From NCBI RefSeq assembly GCF_001553545.1, contig NZ_CP014227.1, positions 969,001 to 1,033,000 of the forward strand: DNA of 64,000 nucleotides. Direction: 5' to 3'. Positions 17,319-24,956 of the stretch are shown here, in pieces. Position 1 is the stretch's first letter. Each line of letters opens with the position of its first letter. A program made the position numbers and the translations under genes. The notes beneath the pieces were generated by a model. It did not search any database, was not told where the DNA came from, and was given only the letters and a program-made list of their open reading frames with translations. The DNA is from Capnocytophaga haemolytica (GTDB lineage Bacteria; Bacteroidota; Bacteroidia; Flavobacteriales; Flavobacteriaceae).

Positions 17319-18191
17319 ATGATTAAAGAATCAGAACTTATTTTAAACCCTGATGGCAGTGTATACCATCTGAACCTAAATCCTGAAAATGTAGCTACTA
17401 CCATTATCTTGGTAGGCGATCCTGACCGTGTACCACGTGTGAGTGCACACTTTGAAACGGTTGAGTTTAAGACACAAAAGCGCGAGTTTTGTACTCATAC
17501 GGGCACTTATAAGGGTAAGCGTATGACGGTACTCTCTACGGGTATTGGTCCTGATAATATTGATATTGTTATCAATGAGCTGGATGCACTTTTTAACATT
17601 GATCTTACTACGCGTACACCAAAAGCCACTCATACAGAGCTTAATATCGTGCGTTTTGGTACTTCAGGTTCGTTGCAGGCGGACATTCCTGTGGATAGCT
17701 TTGTGCTCTCTTCGCACGGGCTAGGTATGGATAATATGTTCCACTCATACCGTGATGCAGCTACTGTGCGCGACCTTGCTTTAGAGGAGGCTTTTATCAC
17801 ACATACCCATTGGTTTATGGATAAGGGAAGACCGTACATCATACCGTGTGGACAAAAGCTCAAGGCACACATTCTTACTTCTGAGGTCTTTGAGGGAATT
17901 ACAGGTACAGCACCAGGTTTTTACGGTCCACAGGGACGTGTATTGCGCCTTGCAGTGCAGGACCCACAACTCAACGATAAGCTACATAGTTTTAACCACA
18001 AAGGACATCGTATGACGAACTTAGAGATGGAAACTTCGGCTATCTACGGGCTCTCGGCACTCTTGGGACATCAAGCAGTATCGCTTAATGCTATCATTGC
18101 TAACCGTCCTACAGGTACTTTTACCAAAGATCCTAAGCAGGCTGTGGAACGCTTGATAGCCTTTGGTTTAGAGCGATTGAGTAGCTTTTAG
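17319..18191 (+). CDS. nucleoside phosphorylase (uridine phosphorylase-like)
   Basis: Cleaves a nucleoside with phosphate to a free base and ribose 1-phosphate in salvage. 290 residues from MIKESELIL. A second ATG at 17283 is only about 20 bases from the predicted transcript start, so 17319 is preferred. Family motifs are VGDPDRVPRVSAHF (phosphate-binding), VLSTGIGPDNIDIVINEL, VRFGTSGSLQ and NLEMETSAIYGLSALLG (ribose and base binding). The sequence style is closest to uridine phosphorylase, but base specificity is not proven. Expressed from its own promoter. Confidence 0.88.
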   Translation: MIKESELILNPDGSVYHLNLNPENVATTIILVGDPDRVPRVSAHFETVEFKTQKREFCTHTGTYKGKRMTVLSTGIGPDNIDIVINELDALFNIDLTTRTPKATHTELNIVRFGTSGSLQADIPVDSFVLSSHGLGMDNMFHSYRDAATVRDLALEEAFITHTHWFMDKGRPYIIPCGQKLKAHILTSEVFEGITGTAPGFYGPQGRVLRLAVQDPQLNDKLHSFNHKGHRMTNLEMETSAIYGLSALLGHQAVSLNAIIANRPTGTFTKDPKQAVERLIAFGLERLSSF

Positions 18192-18202
18192 CATATAGGC
18201 GT

Positions 18203-18230
18203 ATTACTCTCTGCTCTCTTTTTATTCTTC
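18203..18230 (+). repeat. degenerate 7-bp-period array
   Basis: Four heptads (attactc, tctgctc, tcttttt, attcttc) filling the gap between the phosphorylase stop and the thioesterase start. Confidence 0.65.
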
Positions 18231-18242
18231 ATTGTGATAGAA

Positions 18243-18674
18243 ATGCAAAAACAATCTTATCATATCTCTGATTTTTGTGCTGCCATAGAAATCCGTGTGC
18301 GCTTCAGCGAAACCGATCCACTGGGTATCGTATGGCACGGCAATTACATCAAATACTTTGAAGAAGCCCGCGAGGCTTTTGGGCGCAAGTATGGTATTTC
18401 GTACTTAGACGTTGAGAGACAAGGCTATGCTACGCCTATCGTCAAGAGCCTTTGTGAGCACAAAAAGATGGTGCGCTACGGCGAGACCCTCCGTGTGGAA
18501 GCCCACTACCAGCCTACCAATGCCGCCAAACTCATCTTCCACTACTTCATCTACAACGCCGCTGAGGAGCTCGTCTGCACAGGACTCACTGAACAAGTGT
18601 TTACCTCCTTAGAAGACCACAGTCTGGCACTTTATTTGCCTGAATGGTTTAGACTTCAAAGCGAGGAGCCATAG
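18243..18674 (+). CDS. acyl-CoA thioesterase, hotdog fold (4HBT)
   Basis: 143 residues from the ATG at 18243; a GTG three codons earlier (18234) is possible but weaker. The 4HBT signature is clear: VRFSETDPLGIVWHGNYIKY, with the catalytic Asp of the DPLGIVWHGNY motif, then FEEAREAFGRKYGI. The enzyme hydrolyses an acyl thioester; members next to pigment or lipid genes release products from carriers, but no such genes adjoin this one. It follows the phosphorylase closely and may be cotranscribed with it. Confidence 0.88.
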   Translation: MQKQSYHISDFCAAIEIRVRFSETDPLGIVWHGNYIKYFEEAREAFGRKYGISYLDVERQGYATPIVKSLCEHKKMVRYGETLRVEAHYQPTNAAKLIFHYFIYNAAEELVCTGLTEQVFTSLEDHSLALYLPEWFRLQSEEP

Positions 18675-18806
18675 GTGTTATCACCCTGTGTGGTATGGTG
18701 TTTTAGCCGAAGAATATCGGTTTTATCACAAAAGTGTTTTTCCTGTAATTTTAACATTTCACTGAAATTATTTTCAAAAAGGTTTTAGTGTTTAAAAAAA
18801 TTATAC

Positions 18807-18894
18807 TAATTTTGCGGCATTTTAATAGCTCTAAACAATTAGTTATACCAAATGCTGGTCGCTGATCAGTGACGCTGAATCACTACCTTTTAAG
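18807..18894 (+). promoter_or_regulatory. promoter -7 element and structured leader of the metX-like gene
   Basis: TAATTTTG at 18807-18814 would start a transcript near 18820. The leader of about 75 bases contains GTCGCTGATCAGTGAC (18859 region), self-complementary apart from one G-T, then GTGACGCTGAATCAC, which can form an alternative hairpin using the same GTGAC. Mutually exclusive pairing is possible. It does not match the conserved SAM-I or SAM-II core as I know them. Confidence 0.4.
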
Positions 18895-19866
18895 ATGATA
18901 CACACTTTTGAAATAGCACAGTTTACCACCTCGGTGGGCGTACGGGTGGAAGCACTTCGGGTGCACTACCAACTCTATGGCTGTGAGCTGGGGTCGGCAC
19001 CTGTGGTGGTAATCAATCACGCGTTTACGGGCAACTCTCAGCTGACGGGTAAAGACGGATGGTGGAGCATTGCTGTGGGCGACAGGCGACTGATTGATAC
19101 GACGCGCTTTACGGTGGTGGCTTTCAATATCCCTGGTAATGGCTATGGTGCAGGAACTGATGAACTTATCTTCAATTACCAACATTGGACGGCGGTAGAT
19201 GTGGCGCGCATCTTTAATTACGGTATCACAGAGGTGCTGGGCTTAAAGGAAGTCTACGCCCTTGTAGGCTGCTCGCTGGGGGGTGGTATCGCTTGGGAGA
19301 TGGCTGTGCTTGCCCCTGCGCTCTTTGAGCAATTGGTGATCATCGCTGCTGATTGGAAGGCAACGGACTGGATCATAGGCAACTGCCTATTGCAGGAGCA
19401 GATACTCAAGAACTCTAACAACCCGCTACACGATGCGCGTCTGCACGCAATGCTCTGTTACCGTACGCCGCAGTCGCTGAAAATGAAGTTCGACCGCAGT
19501 ACACACCTACCCACACAGCTTTACAACGTAGAGAGCTGGCTACTGCACCACGGCGAGAAGCTACAAGAGCGCTTCTCACTCTCCGCTTACAAGCTGATGA
19601 ATCAGCTGATTAAGACCATTGACATCACTCGCGATCACGATAGTTTTGCAGCGGCAGTGCACGACCTCGATAGTGAGATTACGCTGGTGGCGATTGACTC
19701 TGACCTGTACTTTTCACCTCAAGAGAACCGCGATACCGCTGAGGAACTGGCGGCCTTGGGCAAGAGTGTGCATTACAAAGAGATCCATTCGGTACACGGG
19801 CACGACGCTTTTCTGATCGAATTCCGACAATTGGAGCGGTTGTTGAGAGGTTGCTTTGAGGAGTAA
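18895..19866 (+). CDS. homoserine acetyltransferase-like alpha/beta hydrolase (MetX-like)
   Basis: A 323-residue alpha/beta-hydrolase. The oxyanion region is VVVINHAFTGNSQ, the nucleophile Ser lies in VGCSLGGGIAWEMA (about residue 127), a late Asp in AIDSDLYFSPQ, and the final catalytic His in SVHGHDAFL. This spacing and the paired motifs are those of MetX, which acetylates homoserine. Next to thrA, metF, metB and metE, that role is very likely. The sequence is shorter than standard MetX (about 370), and the GCSLGG motif differs from the usual GGSMGG, so a different acyl acceptor is possible. Confidence 0.8.
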   Translation: MIHTFEIAQFTTSVGVRVEALRVHYQLYGCELGSAPVVVINHAFTGNSQLTGKDGWWSIAVGDRRLIDTTRFTVVAFNIPGNGYGAGTDELIFNYQHWTAVDVARIFNYGITEVLGLKEVYALVGCSLGGGIAWEMAVLAPALFEQLVIIAADWKATDWIIGNCLLQEQILKNSNNPLHDARLHAMLCYRTPQSLKMKFDRSTHLPTQLYNVESWLLHHGEKLQERFSLSAYKLMNQLIKTIDITRDHDSFAAAVHDLDSEITLVAIDSDLYFSPQENRDTAEELAALGKSVHYKEIHSVHGHDAFLIEFRQLERLLRGCFEE

Positions 19867-19976
19867 ACCCTAAGAGACTTTATCTTCTATCTGCAATATA
19901 TGTGTTTTGCAGCTTATTTTTCTTTTATCAATTGCATAGCCCTCACTTAGCTGAGTCTAAAAAATAGCGCTCATTA

Positions 19977-20020
19977 TCCGTATATTTTCCGTACTTTGTC
20001 CGTATTTATTCCGTAGGAGC
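19977..20020 (+). repeat. 11-bp-period CCGT array (four units)
   Basis: tccgtatattt, tccgtactttg, tccgtatttat, tccgtaggagc: TCCGTA begins at 19977, 19988, 19999 and 20010, exactly 11 apart. On the other strand the core is ACGGA, as in the other 11-bp arrays. Confidence 0.85.
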
Positions 20021-20144
20021 TCCTATTGGAAATATTTTCTGTATCATATTATTTACAAGGGGCTACTGGGTGCTATGCCTCTGATTTAAGAGTTTTATAA
20101 TAGAATGCTATTTTATTTTTTTTATAAATTTTGGAAGTTTTTCA

Positions 20145-20174
20145 TTGCCAATTAAAATATTCTTAGTATTTTTG
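20145..20174 (+). promoter_or_regulatory. promoter of thrA
   Basis: TTG 20145-20147, 19-base spacer, TATTTTTG 20167-20174, 28 bases before the ATG. Confidence 0.75.
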
Positions 20175-20202
20175 CGGCGTAATCTTAGATAAAAAGAAAG
20201 CT

Positions 20203-22623
20203 ATGAAGGTATTAAAATTCGGGGGGCGCTCGCTCTCCAACGAGGGAATCAGCAAAGTGGTAGCTATCATCGGTAAGGCGGCGACTGAGGGGGCTGTGGC
20301 TGTGGTAGTATCGGCACGGGTAGACGCCACCGATAGGCTCTTAGACCTATTGGAGCAAGCACGCACAGGTGAGGACTACACCCCAGCCTTATCGGCACTA
20401 AAAGCCTACCAATCGGCGGAGTTTGGCGTAGACCTTACCAATGAATTCCGTCTGTTGGACAAGCTCTTAGAGGGCGTATCACTGCTGAAAGACTATACCC
20501 AGCGCACTGCCGACTTAGTGCTCGCACAAGGCGAATTGATGGCGGCACAAACCGTAGTGGCACTGCTGAGGCAAGGGGGCGTGAAAGCACGCTTTGTCGA
20601 TAGTCGTGAGATCTTTAAGACGGACGCTGTGGTAGGCAATGCGCAGATACTCAGTGGGGTATCGGAAGAGAAGACGCGTGCACTCTTTGCTGAGATCGCC
20701 CCGAGAGAGGTGGCTGTGGTTACGGGCTTTATCGCTTCCACCGAGCACGGCGAAACCACCACGCTGGGGCGCAACGGCAGCAACTACTCGGCAGCGCTGC
20801 TTGCCAACTACCTCAACGCTACGGAGTTGGAGAACTACACCCACGTTGATGGTATCTTCACTGCCAACCCCGAATTGGTGCCTGAGGCGCAAATCATACG
20901 TACCTTGAGCTATGAAGAGGCAAATGAGCTAGCGAACTTCGGTGCTTCGATACTACACGCAAAGACGATTATCCCATTGATAGAGAAGCAAATACCCCTT
21001 CGTATTAAGAATACCTTCAACAGCGAAGACGCAGGTACCCTCATCCACGCACAGAGCGAGGGCGAGGGCATCAAGGCACTCTCTGTAAGTTGCGATAATG
21101 CGCTCATTGTGCTGGAAGGGCGTGGATTGCTGGGCAAAGTGGGCGTCGATGCGCGTATCTTTAAAGCCTTGGCACAGAAGCAAGTGAGCGTGAGTATTAT
21201 CTCGCAAGGCTCTTCAGAGCGTGGTGTGGGATTGGTGGTAGCACAAGCCGACGCCGAAGTGGCAAAGCAGGCACTCGAAGAGGAGTTCTCATACGACTTC
21301 TACACCAAGGACGTCAGTGCGGTGAGCATCACCCCTGAGGTGGCGGTCGTTTCGATAGTAGGGCAACCGCTTTCCACTTTCCATCATCCTTATAATGCGC
21401 TCATTCGCAACCAGATAGTACCACTGCTCATCAACAACGCCGCTACGGGGAAAAATGTAGGTTTGGTGCTGCACGCCTCGCACTTGCACAAGGCGCTGAA
21501 CGTTATCCACGGTGAGATTTTTGGGGTGTCGCGCCGTATCAACTTGGTGATCTTCGGCAAAGGCACCGTTGGCGGCACGCTCATCGCACAGCTGATCGCC
21601 GCCCACGAGAGTCTTTTAAAGCGCAAGAACCTCAGTCTGCGCATTATAGCCATTGCCAACTCTACGCGTATGCTCACCGCAGCCAAGGGTGTCGGGGGCG
21701 ATTGGGAGGCGACTTTTGAGCGTGAGGCACAGCCGTATAGCCTCAATACGCTCAAGGCGTTTGTCGATACGCATCACTTGGAGAACCTCATCGCAGTGGA
21801 TGTAACAGCGAGTAAGGCGTTTATTGAGAATTATATTCCCTTGGTACAGAGCGGGTTCGACCTTGTTTCAGCGAATAAGATCGCTAACACTATCTCGTAT
21901 GAATTTTACCAACAATTGCGTGAGGAATTGCGCCTGCACCACAAGAGTTACCTCTACGAAACCAATGTGGGGGCGGGCTTGCCGCTGATCGACACCATAC
22001 GGCTGCTGCATCATTCAGGGGAGAATATCACCCGTATTAAGGGGATCTTCTCGGGGACGCTGAGCTACCTTTTCAACACCTTTTCAGCTGAGGATAAGCC
22101 CTTTAGTGAGGTACTCCGTGGGGCTATTGAGAGTGGCTACACTGAGCCTGATCCGCGTGAAGACCTTTGTGGCAATGATGTGGGGCGCAAGCTGCTCATC
22201 CTCGCCCGCGAGCTCGACCTCGGCAATGAGTTTGCCGATGTGAAGATTGAGAACCTTATCCCCGAGAACCTCAGAGAGGGCAGCGTGGAGGATTTTCTCG
22301 CCCACCTCGCCGTCTTTGACCCTATCTATCAGAAGATAAAGGACGCCCAAGCGCCTAACCACGTGTTGCGCTATGTGGGCGACCTGCACGGCAATTTGGA
22401 GGCTACCGAGAGTGTACAGCTCGACGTGAAGCTCATCTCCGTGCCTAAGGACAGTGCGCTGGGGCAGGTGCGCGGTGCCGACTCCATCTTTGAGATCTAC
22501 ACCGACTCGTACGGTGCTAACCCTTTGGTGATACAAGGGGCTGGGGCAGGTGCTTCGGTGACGGCGCGGGGCGTTTTTGGCGATATCCTACGGCTGGCAG
22601 AGGCGATGATTTTTAATTTTTAA
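20203..22623 (+). CDS. thrA: bifunctional aspartate kinase / homoserine dehydrogenase
   Basis: Catalyses the first and third steps from aspartate to homoserine. The 806-residue fusion has the kinase domain at 1-280 (start KVLKFGGRSLSN; later TTLGRNGSNYSAALLANYL), ACT regulatory domains at about 290-440 (VSVSIISQGSSERGVGLVV) and the dehydrogenase from 445. The dehydrogenase shows NAD(P)-binding VIFGKGTVGGTLIAQL and the catalytic region SGYTEPDPREDLCGNDVGRK. Feeding the metX-like enzyme before it and the MetB/MetE arm after it, it supplies homoserine for methionine (and threonine). It could equally be called metL. Confidence 0.95.
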   Translation: MKVLKFGGRSLSNEGISKVVAIIGKAATEGAVAVVVSARVDATDRLLDLLEQARTGEDYTPALSALKAYQSAEFGVDLTNEFRLLDKLLEGVSLLKDYTQRTADLVLAQGELMAAQTVVALLRQGGVKARFVDSREIFKTDAVVGNAQILSGVSEEKTRALFAEIAPREVAVVTGFIASTEHGETTTLGRNGSNYSAALLANYLNATELENYTHVDGIFTANPELVPEAQIIRTLSYEEANELANFGASILHAKTIIPLIEKQIPLRIKNTFNSEDAGTLIHAQSEGEGIKALSVSCDNALIVLEGRGLLGKVGVDARIFKALAQKQVSVSIISQGSSERGVGLVVAQADAEVAKQALEEEFSYDFYTKDVSAVSITPEVAVVSIVGQPLSTFHHPYNALIRNQIVPLLINNAATGKNVGLVLHASHLHKALNVIHGEIFGVSRRINLVIFGKGTVGGTLIAQLIAAHESLLKRKNLSLRIIAIANSTRMLTAAKGVGGDWEATFEREAQPYSLNTLKAFVDTHHLENLIAVDVTASKAFIENYIPLVQSGFDLVSANKIANTISYEFYQQLREELRLHHKSYLYETNVGAGLPLIDTIRLLHHSGENITRIKGIFSGTLSYLFNTFSAEDKPFSEVLRGAIESGYTEPDPREDLCGNDVGRKLLILARELDLGNEFADVKIENLIPENLREGSVEDFLAHLAVFDPIYQKIKDAQAPNHVLRYVGDLHGNLEATESVQLDVKLISVPKDSALGQVRGADSIFEIYTDSYGANPLVIQGAGAGASVTARGVFGDILRLAEAMIFNF

Positions 22624-22691
22624 AGTTTAACATAAATATCTAGCGAATAGTATAGATGCTGAATTCCTTAATCTCTAACCACTAAATCACA

Positions 22692-23651
22692 ATGAAAGTA
22701 ACCGAACATATCAAGCGTGCCAAAGGCAAAACACTCTTCTCCTTTGAGGTAATCCCCCCGAAGAAGGGCAATAACATTGAGGAACTTTACAAGAACATTG
22801 ATCCACTGATGGAGTTCAATCCGCCATTTATTGATGTGACTACTTCACGCGAAGAGTTTTACTACATTGAGCACCCCAATGGGCTCTTTGAGAAGCGCAT
22901 CACCCGTATGCGCCCTGGCACAGTGGGCATCTGTGCGGCAATACAGCACAAGTACAAGGTCGATACCGTACCACACGTGCTCTGTGGCGGCTTCTCGCGC
23001 GAGGAGACGGAATACCTGTTAGTCGATTGCTATTACCTCGGTATCCACAACGTGATGGCACTGCGCGGCGATGCAATGAAGGAGCAACGCTATTTTGAGC
23101 CTACACGCGGCGGACACACTTACGCCTCACAGTTAGTGAAGCAGATCGCTAACCTCAACCGAGGCAAATACCTCCACGAGGTGATCGAAGCCGATACGAA
23201 GGCGGACTACTTCTGCATAGGCGTGGCGGGCTATCCCGAAAAGCACTTGGAAGCCCCCTCGTTGCAGTTCGACCTCGCCCGCCTGAAAGAGAAGGTAGAG
23301 GCAGGAGCACACTACATCGTAACCCAGATGTTCTTCGACAACCAGAAGTACTTCGCCTTTGTGGATAGTGTGCGCCAGATGGGCATCGATGTGCCTATCA
23401 TACCAGGCATTAAGCCCATTGCTACCAAAAAACACCTCCATTTGCTCTCGCAGGCTTTTAAGATTGACTTTCCCGAAGAGCTCGTGCACGAGGTTGAACG
23501 GTGCAAAACCAACGTCGAAGTAAAAGAAGTAGGCGTAGAGTGGGCAATCTACCAAAGTCGCGAGCTGAAGACCTACGGGGTGCCCGTGCTGCACTACTAC
23601 TCAATGGGTAAGGCAGACAACATCGCACGGGTGGTACGCGAGGTATTCTGA
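22692..23651 (+). CDS. metF: methylenetetrahydrofolate reductase
   Basis: A flavoprotein that reduces 5,10-methylene-THF to 5-methyl-THF, the methyl donor for MetE. The 319-residue TIM barrel starts with the family motif FSFEVIPPKKGNNIEELYK (catalytic Glu in FEVIPP). It also has NVMALRGDAM and AGAHYIVTQMFFDNQKYF, which hold FAD and folate contacts. It lies 68 bases after thrA with no visible promoter and three heptads in the gap, so it is probably cotranscribed. It ends at a perfect bidirectional terminator. Confidence 0.96.
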   Translation: MKVTEHIKRAKGKTLFSFEVIPPKKGNNIEELYKNIDPLMEFNPPFIDVTTSREEFYYIEHPNGLFEKRITRMRPGTVGICAAIQHKYKVDTVPHVLCGGFSREETEYLLVDCYYLGIHNVMALRGDAMKEQRYFEPTRGGHTYASQLVKQIANLNRGKYLHEVIEADTKADYFCIGVAGYPEKHLEAPSLQFDLARLKEKVEAGAHYIVTQMFFDNQKYFAFVDSVRQMGIDVPIIPGIKPIATKKHLHLLSQAFKIDFPEELVHEVERCKTNVEVKEVGVEWAIYQSRELKTYGVPVLHYYSMGKADNIARVVREVF

Positions 23652-23675
23652 GCTTTTACTATCTAAAAAGATATA

Positions 23676-23715
23676 TAAAATCGGGCTTTGTACGAAAGTA
23701 CAAAGCCCGATTTTA
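23676..23715. terminator. bidirectional terminator between metF and metB
   Basis: A perfect 18-bp stem (taaaatcgggctttgtac and its complement) with a GAAA loop, A/T runs on both sides; it serves the converging metF and metB genes. Confidence 0.95.
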
Positions 23716-23756
23716 TATTAAAACTGTATGTATTTCAAGCGTATAGTCAATCCTCC

Positions 23757-24893
23757 CTATGCCTCCAGCGCCTGCTTAAAGTCTGCAATCAGGTCGTTGA
23801 TATTTTCAATGCCGACAGCCACCCGCACCAAGGTCTGCGTAACTCCACGCGCCACCTTTTCTTCCTCAGGGAACTCAGTGTGAGTAAGCGTACTGGGGTG
23901 GGTCACTAAGGTTTCCACACCGCCTAAGCTCACCGCAAATAAAGCCACTTTCAGGCTCTCAAAGAAGCTCTTTACCTTTTTCTCATCCTTCAGAACGAAA
24001 GAAAAGACAGCCCCTCCTCCTGAGGCTTGTCGCTGGTGAATAGCTTTGCGCTCAGCATCGGCTTCGGTAGGGTAATACACCTTCTCAACGGCAGGATGCA
24101 GTTTGAGGTAATGCACCAGCGCCTCAGTGTTGCTCTGTGCGTAGTCCATACGCACTTTCAGCGTCTTGATACTGCGCATCAGCAGCCAACTGTCAAAGGG
24201 TGCTATCATTGCCCCAATAGCCACCTGTGCAAAGCTAATCTTCTCAGAGAGAGCATCGTCGTTCAGTACGATAGCCCCCGCAATAATGTCATTATGCCCA
24301 CTGAGAAACTTCGTTGCGGAATGCACCACCACATCAGCACCTAACTCCAGCGGACGCTGTAAATAAGGCGACATAAAGGTGTTATCGACTATCGTGATGA
24401 GCTTGTGCTCGCGGGCAATAGCTACTACCCCCTCAATATCAGTGATATCCAGCAGTGGATTAGAAGGGGTCTCAATGAAGATCCCCTTAGTCGAAGGCAA
24501 TATTGCCTTGCGGATATTTTCAAGATTAGTGGTATCTACAAAAGATGCTTTAAGCCCGAATTTCCCGAAGATATCCCGTATAATGCGGAAAGTACCCCCG
24601 TAGATATCCAGCCCGAAGATAAAGTGGTCGCCTGCCTCAAACACGCTTAGTAGCGTGCTTATAGCAGCCATTCCCGAAGAAAAAGCGAAGCCGTGCTTGC
24701 CACTTTCCAATTGCGCTAAAAGCCTTTCCAGCTCGCGACGCGTAGGGTTCGACACGCGGCTGTACTCAAACTCTTGCTCCACACCAAACTCCCTTATCGG
24801 AAAGGTCGACGCCATATTGATGGTACTGCCCCATTCTTCTACCTTTTCGCCATTACTCCTTACCCCGTGAATTGCTTTTGTTTCAAACTTCAT
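23757..24893 (-). CDS. metB: cystathionine gamma-synthase / Cys-Met metabolism PLP enzyme
   Basis: A 378-residue fold-type I PLP enzyme. The Schiff-base Lys is in VVHSATKFLSGHNDIIAG, with other family motifs YSRVSNPTRRELERLLA and IVDNTFMSPYLQRP. It joins acylhomoserine with cysteine (gamma-synthase) or sulfide; the choice between MetB, MetY and MetC is inferred from the locus. It starts just upstream of a 7-bp array, and is preceded on the same strand by metE (55-base gap). Confidence 0.88.
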   Translation of the reverse strand: MKFETKAIHGVRSNGEKVEEWGSTINMASTFPIREFGVEQEFEYSRVSNPTRRELERLLAQLESGKHGFAFSSGMAAISTLLSVFEAGDHFIFGLDIYGGTFRIIRDIFGKFGLKASFVDTTNLENIRKAILPSTKGIFIETPSNPLLDITDIEGVVAIAREHKLITIVDNTFMSPYLQRPLELGADVVVHSATKFLSGHNDIIAGAIVLNDDALSEKISFAQVAIGAMIAPFDSWLLMRSIKTLKVRMDYAQSNTEALVHYLKLHPAVEKVYYPTEADAERKAIHQRQASGGGAVFSFVLKDEKKVKSFFESLKVALFAVSLGGVETLVTHPSTLTHTEFPEEEKVARGVTQTLVRVAVGIENINDLIADFKQALEA

Positions 24894-24900
24894 AATCTTA

Positions 24901-24956
24901 TTATCTCTAATTTCTACTCTCTACTCTCTACTCCCTGCTCCCTACTCTCTATTTAC
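24901..24956 (-). repeat. degenerate 7-bp-period array between metE and metB
   Basis: Eight heptads on the plus strand (ttatctc, taatttc, tactctc, tactctc, tactccc, tgctccc, tactctc, tatttac). The metE stop codon lies inside it, at 24949-24951. Confidence 0.9.

Larger units (their letters stand above)
19867..20202. other. intergenic region between metX-like gene and thrA
   Basis: 336 bases. It contains the four-unit 11-bp array (19977-20020) and the thrA promoter (20145-20174). The rest is AT-rich with no recognised gene or terminator. Confidence 0.7.

Noticed and set aside
18820..18894. SAM-II or SAM-I riboswitch in front of the metX-like gene
   Set aside because: The conserved GCUAAAAAGG-type core of SAM-II and the S-box elements of SAM-I are absent; only unassigned hairpins are present.
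20203..20240. Mutated kinase motif KFGGRS (instead of KFGGTS) in thrA
   Set aside because: Variation at this position occurs in MetL-type kinases, and the rest of the active site is normal, so there is no reason to call it inactive.
24901..24956. CRISPR-like repeat array
   Set aside because: Units are 7 bases long, degenerate, and without unique spacers; this is the heptad family.
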